From NCBI RefSeq assembly GCF_026151205.1, contig NC_087076.1:16018419-16082418 (forward strand): 64,000 bases of DNA, in the 5' to 3' direction. Positions within the stretch are counted from its first letter, which is position 1. Each line of letters starts with the position of its first letter. Shown here one piece after another: positions 15,201-27,200 of this stretch. Source of the DNA: Bolinopsis microptera. Taxonomy: Eukaryota > Ctenophora > Tentaculata > Lobata > Bolinopsidae. The notes beneath the pieces are model-generated. The model ran no database searches, was not told the DNA's origin, and was given only the letters and a program-made list of their open reading frames with translations. A program made the position numbers and the translations under genes.

Positions 15201-18200
15201 CCCCTGTTACTTGGATAGGACCTGATAACAACGAAATATCAGGAACTGACATCAACAACTATGTCATTGATCAAGGCACTTATATATTTGGAAGCAAGGC
15301 GTCAACTTTGACTATCAAGACAGCCAAGTTCGCTTCTCTATCTTCAGGAGATGTGTTCAAATGTAAACTGAAGTCTTCTTTCTATCCAAATGACTCTCCA
15401 GATGTTGTGAAAGAAATGGTTCTCACTCTGCTTACTCTTGGTATAGTTATTCAATATACAGATTATTAAGGAGCTTTTAATATTAAATGTAATGATGCCA
15501 TGAAAATACGCCAAGTGTGATTGTTCAGAAGCAATAACAAAAACATTTTGAACCTTTTGGGTTCTTGTTCTTGTACATTTACATTCGAAACTCAAAGAGC
15601 TTTGAAACCGTTATTTTTCATTTAGCTTATTGGCTTAGTGTTATGTTATAGAATCATATTGTTCTGCTTCATTCTTTTAACATTAATTGATAAAGAGAAA
15701 ATCGTTAATTAGTTAATACTAATGACTAAATACACAATATAATAATATCATCATCAACAGATATTGAACCAACAAACAAAGAGGTGGAAAGCGGAACAGA
15801 TGCTACAGTTTCATGTGTTATTTCTGGTATCAACCAACAACTTGATACAGTTGTCTGGAGAAAGGATGGAGCCGATGTAACAACTTTGTCAGGAAGCAAC
15901 TATGTTGTCTCTGCAGGAAGTTACGATTCCACTTCCATCTCGCAGACCACCACACTCACTGTAAAGGCTGCTGCTAATACAGCTGACTCTACCTACACTT
16001 GTCTTATCACTTCCAACGAGTGGCTTGTAACCAATCAGCAGACAAATGTTCTCTTGGACGTATTCGGTATGGATTTACCGTGTACTTTTGTAAATTTTAG
16101 TTTTTACTGTTTATTGTAGCCGATTTAATATTTCAAGGATTTTATTAAAGATCCGGTTTTGAACTACCTTTTAATTTCTTGGTATTTTCAGCTGTTGAAC
16201 TGGTAGACAGAACTGTGGCTTCTGGAATTGACCAATCTCTGACATGCACTATTAGTGGATTGTCACAGGACACCCCTGTTACCTGGATAGATCCTGATAA
16301 CAATGAAATATCCAACACTGACACCAACAACTACGTGATTGACCAGGGAACTTACGTCTTCGAAAGCAAAGCATCGACTCTCGTGATCAAACAGTCTAAA
16401 TTAGAAAATCTGTTCTCACCATCAATCTTCAAGTGTAAACTGAAATCAGCTCGTTATCCAACGTACTCACCTGATGTGGTGAAGGAAATGACTCTAACAC
16501 TGATTGGCCTAAGTATGAATATTACGATATTGTATTCATCTTAATCTATTCTTCTTTTCTATGATAATACAAATTAACTTTTGAATTGAATAATTGAAAA
16601 GATTTTTCATTAATATTATTATAATTGATCATTTCGCTCAGGTATACAACCGGTAAACAAGGAAGTCCTCACTGCAACAGAAGCCACCATCTCTTGTGTC
16701 ATTACTGGAATTACACAAAAACTGGACGCTGTTGCTTGGGGAATAGATGGCACTGATGTTACAACATTCTCCGGAAACAATTATGTTGTATCTGCAGGAA
16801 CTTACGGTTCCAACTCTCAAACTACAACTCTCACCGTGAAAGCAGCTGCTAATACAGCTGACTCAACATATACATGTGTTATTACTTCAAACGAGCATCA
16901 GGAGATAAATAAACCGACTGTCGTGACACTGAATGTATTTTGTAAGTTGTTTTTCTTTATATCGCAATTGCGACATAAGGTTGTGGAATTTCAATATATT
17001 TCTTTTTCTTTCTTCTTTTTTATTCATTTTAATTTCCAAGTCATTGTTGAAGCAATAAAAAGTAATTCAATTCTATTTTCAGCTGTTGTACTTGACGACA
17101 AATCTGTCACTACTGCAACCGACCAAAATTTGGTGTGTACGATCAGTGGATTATCACAGAACTCCCCTGTAAATTGGATTGGACCTGACAACAACGAGAT
17201 ATCAGACTCTGACACCAACAACTATGTCATTGATCAAGGCACTTATATATTTGGAAGCAAAGCGTCAACTTTAACCATCAAGACCGCCAAGTTTGCTTCT
17301 TTATCTTCAGAAGATGTGTTCAAATGTAAACTGAAATCTTCTTTCTATCCAAATGAATCCCCGGAGGTGTTGAAGGAGATGGTTCTCACTCTGCTGACTC
17401 TAGGTAACAAATCATTCCATTGATATGGTACTATGAAAATTGATGTCTTAATTCAAATTCAATATGAATCTCATCTTTAACAAATTAACAAAATGATGTC
17501 ATTGAATCATAACCCCTAGATTTGAAGTTAATTGTTGCCTTGATATATTTTTCGTCAGATATTGAACCTACCAACAAAGAGGTGGAAACTGGAACAGATG
17601 CTACAATTTCATGTGTCATTTCTGGTATCACCCAACAACTTGACACTGTTGTTTGGAGAAAGGATGGAACCGATGTAACATCTTTGTCAGGAAACAGTTA
17701 TGTTGTTTTTGCAGGAACTTATGGTTCCAACTCTCAAACTACAACACTTACTGTAAAGCCTGTTGCTAACAAAGCTGACTCAACCTACACTTGTGCTATC
17801 ACATCCAATGAGTGGCTTGTAACTAATCAGCAGACCAATGTGCTCTTAAATGTATTTGGTAAGGATTTGTCGGTTTACCGATTACTCTTGTAAACGTTCA
17901 TTGTTTAAGATATAGTTGATGTAATGAATTCACATTTTTCTTCTTCGTTACTTTTCAGAACAGTTATCTAACTTAATCGTATTTTCAGCTGTTGACTTTG
18001 TAGACAGAACTGTTGCTACTGGAGTTGACCAATCTCTGACATGCACTATTAGTGGATTGTCGCAGGACACCCCTGTTACCTGGATAGATCCTGACAATAA
18101 CGAAATATCCAATAGTGACACCAATAACTATGCGATTGATCAGGGAACTTTTATATTTGGAAGCAAGGCATCAACACTCACCATCAAGCAATCAAAATTA

Positions 18201-21200
18201 CAGAATCTTCCATCATCATCGATCTTCAAGTGTGAACTAAAATCCACTAGTTATCCAACGTATTCACCAGAAGTGGTGAAGGAAATGACTCTCACACTAA
18301 TCGGCCTAAGTAAGTAATATTGATGATGTCTTTTGTGATAATCAGCTGGTTCTTCTATAATAATTTGTAACTTTTAATCGTATATTAAAATGAAATTTTG
18401 TTTCCCGTTCTTATCAATTATATCGCTCAGGTGTACAACCAGTTAACAAGGAAATCCTTACTGCCACTGATGCAACCATTTCTTGTGTTATTACCGGCAT
18501 CACTCAACAATTAGATGCTGTTGTTTGGAGAAAATCTGGTACCGACGTTACAACATTCTCCGGAAGCAACTATGTTGTATCTGCAGGAACTTATGGTTCC
18601 AACTCTCAAACTACAACAGTCACTGTAAAGGCCGCTGCTAATACAGTGGATTCAACATATACGTGTGCTATCACTTCAAATGAGCATCAAGAAGTCAATA
18701 AAGCGACTGTTGTGACACTGAATGTCTTTTGTAAGTTGTTTTAACCGTGATTACTTCATTAATCTGTTTATATCAATTTAAAAATTTGTTTACTTTTGGT
18801 CTTATTGTAAGCTCTCGGTATCCAAAATAAAAGGAACAATAAGCTTAATAGAATTCGTTCCCCCAGCTGTTGCATTTGACGATAAAGCTATCTCGACTGC
18901 AACCGACCAAAATTTGGTGTGTACGATCAGTGGACTATCACAAAACTCCCCTGTAACTTGGATTGGTCCTGATAACAACGAAATATCAGACTCTGACACC
19001 AACAACTATGTTGTTGATCAAGGCACATATATTTTCGGGAGCAAGGCATCAACTCTGACCATAAAAACAGCCAAGTTTGCTTCTCTATCTTCAGGAGATG
19101 TGTTCAAATGTAAACTGAAATCTTCTTTCTATCCTACTGACTCCCCGGAGGTGGTGAATGAGATGGTTCTAACTCTGCTGACTCTAGGTAACAAATCATT
19201 CCATTAAAATGCCATTTATAATTCATATGCTATATTTATAATTCATATGCTATATTTATTTAATTCATTAATTCCGGTTATATTGTTATTTTAAGCGAAT
19301 ATATATGTGCCATGAATCAGTATCCCTGCAGCTTTCAAGTTAAAATAATGATACAATTCAACAGATATTGAGCCTACCAACAAAGAAGTGGAAAGTGGTA
19401 CAGATGCTACAGTTTCATGTTTCATTTCCGGTATCACCCAACAACTTGACGCTGTTGTTTGGAGAAAGGATGGAACCGATGTAACATCTTTGTCAGGAAG
19501 CAACTATGTTGTATCTGCAGGGACTTACGGTTCCAACTCTCAAACTACAATACTCACTGTAAAGGCTGCTGTTAATACAGCTGACTCAACATACACTTGT
19601 TTCATCGCTTCCAGCGAGTGGCTTGTTACCAACAGGCAGACAAATGTGCTCGTAAATGTGTTCGGTAAGGATTTCTCCGTTTAATACTGTAGATGATTAT
19701 TATTTAATGTTAATGTTGATTCATGGATTCCTCCTTCATTTTTCTATTTCACGGAAACTTACATGATCATATTTTCAGCTGTTGACTTTGTAGACAGAAC
19801 TGTGGCAACTGGAGTTGATCAATCTCTAACATGCACTATTAGTGGATTGTCGCAGGACACCCCTGTTACCTGGATAGATCCTGACAATAACGAAATATCC
19901 AATAGTGACACCAATAACTATGCGATTGATCAGGGAACTTTTATATTTGGAAGCAAAGCCTCAACCCTGACTATCAAGCAATCTAAATTGGAGAATCTGC
20001 CCTCATCATCGATCTTCACGTGTAAACTGAAATCTGCTCTTTATCCAACGTATTCCCCAGAAGTGGTGAAGGAAATGACTCTAACACTCATCGGACTAAG
20101 TATAAATATATTGATACTTAGTTTCTTACAACTGGCTGATATTTCTAAGATAATTTGATGTTCATAAGCAATTTTAAAAAGAAGTTTAATTTGCATTGTG
20201 TTCTAATCAGTTATTCTGCTCAGGTGTACAACCGGTTAACAAGGAAGTCCTCACTGCAACTGATGCAACCATTTCTTGTGTTATTTCTGGAATTACCCAA
20301 CAACTGGATGATGTTGTTTGGAGGAAAGATGGTACCGATGTTACATCTTTGTCAGGAAGCAACTATGTTGTATCTGCAGGGACTTACGGTTCCAACTCTC
20401 AAACTACAACACTTAGTGTTAAAGCTGTTGCTAATACAGCTGACTCTACCTACACTTGCGTCATAACATCTAATGAGCACCAGGAGATCAATAAACCGAC
20501 TTCTGTGAAACTGAATGTCTTCTGTAAGTTTTTTAGATCGTTATTACGTCATACGGCTGCAAAATTCAATTTTATTTCGTTTTTCTTCCTTCTCTCTTTC
20601 GATCATTTTTATGTCCCATTCTTATAATGTTAGAAAGAATAACAAGCTTAATTCATTCGAATTCTTAAGCTGTTGTTATTCAGAAGTGAAGTAATAAGAC
20701 ATCTAATTTGATTCAATTTCTCAGCTATTTTACTTGACGACAAATCTGTTTCAACTGCAACTGAACAAAATTTGGTGTGTACGATCAGTGGATTAGCACA
20801 GAACACCCCTGTTACTTGGATTGGACCTGAAAACAATGAATTATCAGACTCTGACATCAACAACTATGTTATTGATCAAGGCACTTATATCTTTGGAAGC
20901 AAGGCGTCAACATTGACCATCAAGACATCAAAGTTTGCTTCTCTATCTTCTGGAGATGTGTTCAAATGTAAACTCAAGTCTGCCCTCTATCCAAATGATT
21001 CTCCAGATGTTGTGAAAGAAATGGTTCTCACTCTGCTGACTCTAGGTAACAAATCATTGCATTCATACGCTAACATCATACTTGAAATTCGATTTGATTT
21101 TTATAGCTATGACTTAAATCTGTGGCCCTTCCGATTTGGATTTTTAATGGTTCTCTAAAATAATGATTTTCTTCAACAGATATTGAACCTACCAACAAAG

Positions 21201-24200
21201 AAGTGGAAAGCGGAACAGATACTACAGTTTCATGTGTTATTTCTGGTATCACCCGACAACTTGACGCTGTTGTTTGGAGAAAGGATGGAGCCGATGTAAC
21301 ATCTTTGTCAGGAAGCAACTATGTTGTATCTGCAGGAACTTACGGTTCCAACTCTCAAACTACAACACTTACTGTAAAAGCAGCTGTTAATACAGTAGAT
21401 TCAACATACACTTGTTTCATCGCTTCCAGCGAGTGGCTTGTTACCAACAGGCAGACAAATGTGCTCGTAAATGTGTTCGGTAAGGATTTCTCCGTTTACT
21501 ACTGTAGATAATTATTATTTAATGTAAATGTTGATTCATGGATTTCTCTTTCATTTTTCTATTTCGCGGAAACTTACATGATCATATTTTCAGCTGTTGA
21601 CTTTGTAGACAGAACTGTGGCAACTGGAATTGACCAATCTCTGACATGCACTATTAGTGGATTGTCGCAGAACACCCCTGTTACCTGGATAGATCCTGAC
21701 AATAACGAAATATCCAATAGTGACACCAATAACTACGCGATTGATCAGAGAACTTTTATATTTGGGAGCAAAGCCTCAACCCTGACTATCAAACAATCTA
21801 AATTGGAGAATCTGCCCTCATCATCGATCTTCACGTGTAAACTGAAATCTGCTCTTTATCCAACGTATTCCCCAGAAGTGGTAAAGGAAATGACCCTAAC
21901 ACTCATCGGTCTAAGTAAGCATATTTTCATGTAACCTTGTTAGTTGTTATGTTAATTGGCTTTTGTTTCAAAAATAATTTGATTTTTATGAGCAATAAGT
22001 TTCACCTTTTAATCTAATATTTTCTCCAGGTGTACAACCTATAAATAAGGAAGTCCTTACTGCCACTGATGCCACCATCTCTTGTGTTATTACCGGCATC
22101 ACCAAACAATTGGATGCTGTTGTTTGGAGAAAGGATGGAACCGATGTAACGTCTTTGTCTGGAAGCAACTATGTTGTGTCAGCAGGGACATACGGTTCCA
22201 ATTCTCAAACTACAACACTGACTGTAAAAGCTGCTGCTAATACAGTTGATTCAACTTATACATGTGTTATTACTTCAAATGAGAGTCAGGAGAAAAATAA
22301 ACCGACTGTCGTGAAACTAAATGTCTTTGGTAAGTTTTTCAGGTTTTGTTTCATTTTCCTCTTTGTTACAATTTTATTGGTCCCAGACCCTGCAGTCATC
22401 AATGAATAATAAGTTTAATCCAATTCTATTTCCAGCTGTTGCTCTTGACGATGAAGTTGTCACAACTGCAACCGACCAAAATTTGGTGTGCACGATCAGT
22501 GGATTGTCACAGGACACACCTGTTACTTGGATAGATCCTGATAACAACGAGATATCAGACTCTGACACCAACAACTATGTTGTTGATCAAGGCACTTATA
22601 TCTTTGGAAGCAAGGCGTCAACATTAACCATCAAGACAGCCAAGTTTGCTTCTCTATCTTCAGAAGATGTGTTCAAATGTAAACTGAAGTCTTCTTTCTA
22701 TCCAAATGACTCCCCAGATGTTGTGAAAGAAATGGTTCTCACTCTGCTTACTCTAGGTAGATATTTTCAATACATGTGTTTTAGATCGCTTTTTACAGAC
22801 AATCCGTTTCGCTTTTAATTTTATGTTTGATAAATTTGTACCCTTAAAAAATTGTCGAGGAAAAATTGCTCCTTAGTTTTGACGTTCACTCAATAACCGT
22901 AGCTTTTAATCTGAAGTAGAAGAATACCGTGCCAATACTATAAGTATTGACATCTCTTTAATCATAATCTAACAAATATACCACCGTCAGAGATTGAGCC
23001 TACCAACAAAGAAGTGGAGGGTGGAAAAGATACTACAGTTTCGTGTGTTATTTCTGGCATCACCCAACAGCTGGATGCAGTTGTCTGGAGGAAGGATGGT
23101 ACTGATGTTATGACCTTGTCAGGAAGCAACTATGTTGTCTCTGCAGGAACTTACGGTTCCAACTCTCAGACCACCACACTCACTGTAAAGGCTGCTGCTA
23201 ATACAGCTGACTCTACCTACACCTGTGCTATTACATCCAACGAGTGGCTTGTAACCAATCAGCAGACAAATGTTGTCTTGAATATATTCGGTAAGAATTT
23301 GTCGGTTTAATCTTGCAAATGTTTATTGTTCACTGTAGCTTGATTCATCCTTCGCTTACTATATTTTTTTGAAGCTAATTTGAGCTAATTTAACTTCCTC
23401 TCCTCCTCCCCTAATAACTTCACTCCCTACAATTCCATTCTACAAAGGGATGATGTTAAATCTTATCTCGACAGTCTTTCTTCTTCTTTTATTATTTGCT
23501 CCGTAGATAAAGCTTCAAATAATTATGTTTTTGTCTGCAAGAAGTTTTATCTTTTAACCCTTCTCAACGAACTTGGCTACGATCTCACTTCTCTAGAGTG
23601 TCGTGGCAATTCTACTTATCATCCGGTTAACTCTGTAGAGGATGATATTATTCAGGAACATGTGAACTTCATTAAAGATAACTTTAATATTCGTGTTTCT
23701 GAGGACAACCTTTGTCTACCGAGAATCTTTTGGATTCCTAAACTTCACAAGAATCCTTATAAGTCTAGATTTATAGCTGGGGCCAGTAAATGTACCACTA
23801 AGCAGATATCAGTTGTAGTCAACAAAGCTTTAAAAGTTTTAAAAGAATACTTTTCCAAATACTGCAACTCTATCTACAACAATACTGGAATTAACTGCGA
23901 CTGGAGCATTAACAGCTCTAAACAGTTCCTGGAAAGGCTGCCTAGACTAGAGATTTTTAATATGCAGGTATACGACTTTACCACTCTGTATACCAATCTA
24001 GACCTTCAGGTTGTACAGTCACTGCTTTTCGAGCTAATAGATCTCCTCTTTAGTAATACGAATAAATTTATTTGTGTTTCTCTGTATAAGAACAACAATT
24101 TTTTCTCTAAAAAGGAATATAACGGATACTTATGTTTTTCTGCTGATAAACTCAAAACAGCTATTACATTTATTCTGTTTAACACTTTTGTTTGTTTTGG

Positions 24201-27200
24201 GGATCAGATTTTAAGACAAACGAAAGGCATTCCCATGGGAGGGAATTCTAGTAGCCAGTTCGCTGATCTTTCGCTAGGGAAGTGTGAATTCAACTACATG
24301 ACACGCCTAATCAAAGAAAAGAAGTTCGGTCTCGCTAAGCTCCTCTCAAGAAACTGCAGATATGTCGACGACCTCAACACCATGAACTATTTGCATTTCT
24401 CTAACCTAATCAGGTCCATTTATCCACCTGACCTGCTTATGGAGAGGAGTGGTGACGACAATAAGTCCGTAAACTATCTCGACATCAACATCTCGATGAA
24501 TAACTCCGGACACGTCGCCACCAAGCTTTACAACAAACTTGATGACTTCAACTTTCCTGTGGTCATGTACACCTTTCCTAACAGTAATATTTCCTCTTCT
24601 GTTGGTTATAATGTTTTTTACGGTCAGGTCCTTCGTTACTCTTCCATTATCTCTGACCTTGATTCTTTTCTGTGTTCTACCAACACCCTTTATAGGACAC
24701 TTCTTTCAAGATGTTATAATGACAGACTCCTGAAGAGTAAATTCAGAAAGCTTCTGAAAGACCGACCTAGTATTCTGTACAAATACAGTATACTTGATGT
24801 CAGCGACATCCTTGACATCACATTTAACGTGAACAGGTGATCACTGACGAGTGATTGCTAGGGGGTCTTGGCACATTAAACCGGTACAGGTATTAAACCC
24901 CCGAAACCGGTGTGCCAAGTCATCTGCTGATGATGTTCACATAACATTATTTCCTCTCTCCTTTATTCCTTCCGTCTTTTCTTAAACTTACAGTTCAGTT
25001 ACTTTATTTCACCAGGTCTACCTAAGGATCAATTATTCTTTGGTGGGGTTTCACTTCTGGTATTGGCTTCATTCCCGCTCCTTTTCCTTATTCTTTATAC
25101 TTATTTTTTATATAGTTTAATGAGATTGATGAATTCATCGATTTCTCCCTGTGAACAGTCATTTGACGTCAATATATTTTCAGCTGTTGAACTTGTTGAT
25201 AGAACTGTGGCTACTGGAATTGATCAATCTCTGACATGCACTATTAGTGGATTGTCACAGGACACCCCTGTTACTTGGATAGATCCTGACAATAACGAAA
25301 TATCCAATAGTGACACCAACAACTATGTGATTGATCAGGGAACTTTTATATTCGGAAGCAAAGCATCGACTTTAAGCATCAAGAAATCTAAATTACAAAG
25401 TCTGCCCTCATCATCGATCTTCAAGTGTAAACTGAAATCAGCTCGTTATCCAACGTACTCACCTGATGTGGTGAAGGAAATGACTCTTACACTCATCGGC
25501 CTAAGTATGTATTTTGATGCTTGAATTTCTTTTAGCAATTGCTTCTGTCTCGAAAACTATTTGATGTTTATTATTCATTTGACAATGTGTTTCTGCCTTC
25601 ACATTCTAATTACTTATATCGTTCAGGTGTACAACCGGTTAACAAGGAAGTCCTCACTGCAACTGATGCAACTATTTCTTGTGTTATTTCTGGAATTACT
25701 CGACAACTGGATGATGTTGTTTGGAGGAAAGATGGTACTGATGTTACATCTTTGCCAGGAAGCAACTATGTTGTTTCTGCAGGGACTTACGGTTCCAACT
25801 CTCAGACTACAACACTTGGTGTTAAAGCAGCTGCTAATACAGCTGACTCAACTTATACATGTGTCATTACTTCAAATGAGAGTCAGGAGACAAATAAACC
25901 CACTATCGTCACACTGAATGTCTTTTGTAAGTTTGTCATGGTGAAATTACATTAATAATAGAGCAATATGGTTTGATATTATTTCTCCCCTGGCTTACCT
26001 TTTTGTTGCAAATTATTTTCCAGCAGTAACGAAATGATAGAATAGTCTAATTTGATTTCTCAGCTGTTTCACTTGACGATAAAGCTATCACAACTGCAAC
26101 CGATCAAGATCTTATCTGCACGATTAGTGGATTGTCAAAGAGCTCCCCTGTAACTTGGATAGATCCTGATAACAACGAAATATCAGACTCTGACAATAAC
26201 AACTATGTCATTGATCAAGGCACTTATATCTTTGGAAGCAAGGCGTCAACATTAACCATCAAGACAGCCAAGTTTGCTTCTCTATCTTCAGGAGATGTGT
26301 TCAAATGTAAACTCAAGTCTTCGTTCTATCCAAATGACTCCCCAGATGTTGTGAAAGAAATGGTTCTCACTCTGCTAACTCTAGGTTTGTACTTATTCGG
26401 TGTTCTATCATCGTTTTTGACAAACACAGAATCTGATTCGCTCTTATTCTTTACAAATTTGTACCCTTAAACTCTGTTCAAAGAACAATAGCCCCTTAAA
26501 TTTTAAGTTCATTCTGTAAAATTTTTGACGGTGTCAATTATAAATATTTAGATCTCTTTAATCTTAAAATTATTTCATCATCAGATATTGATCCTACCAA
26601 CAAAGAGGTGGAAAGTGGAACAGATACTACAATTTCATGCGTTATTTCTGGTATCACCCGACAATTGGATGCTGTTGTTTGGAGAAAGGATGGAACCGAT
26701 GTAACGTCTTTGTCAGGAAGCAACTATGTTGTTTCTGCAGGGAATTATGGTTCCAACTCTCAAACTACAACGCTTACTGTAAAGGCTGCTGCTAATACAG
26801 CTGACTCTACCTACACCTGTGCTATCACATCTGATGAGTGGCTTGTAACCAATCAGCCGACGAGTGTGGTCTCGAATGTGTTAGGTATGAGTTTTTTCCT
26901 GCACCCTGTCTATTTAAATGACAATTTCTTAAACAGTACAACTTTTACTCAGTTGGTGACATTTTCCCTTTATTGCACTTTCAAAAATTAAGAAAAGTTG
27001 TTAACCGCATGATAATTTCAGATGTTGAATTTGTTGATAGATCGGTGCCAACTGCAGCTGACCAATCTCTGACATGCACTATTAGTGGATTGTCACAGGA
27101 CACCCCTGTTACTTGGATAGATCCTGACAATAACGAAATATCCAATTCCGACACCAACAACTATGTGATTGACCAGGGAACCTATGTTTTCGGAAGCAAA

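Noticed and set aside
20155-20466. Leucine-rich ORFs overlapping A exons (also at 11988, 25561, 28629)
   Set aside because: They are the same alternative frame of the conserved A exon recurring in several copies, not separate genes.
25063-25183. Hydrophobic ORF start ahead of Ig exon 51 as a new signal peptide
   Set aside because: It is the 3' part of the retroelement insertion and intron read through into the exon; the normal acceptor at 25181-25183 marks the true exon start.
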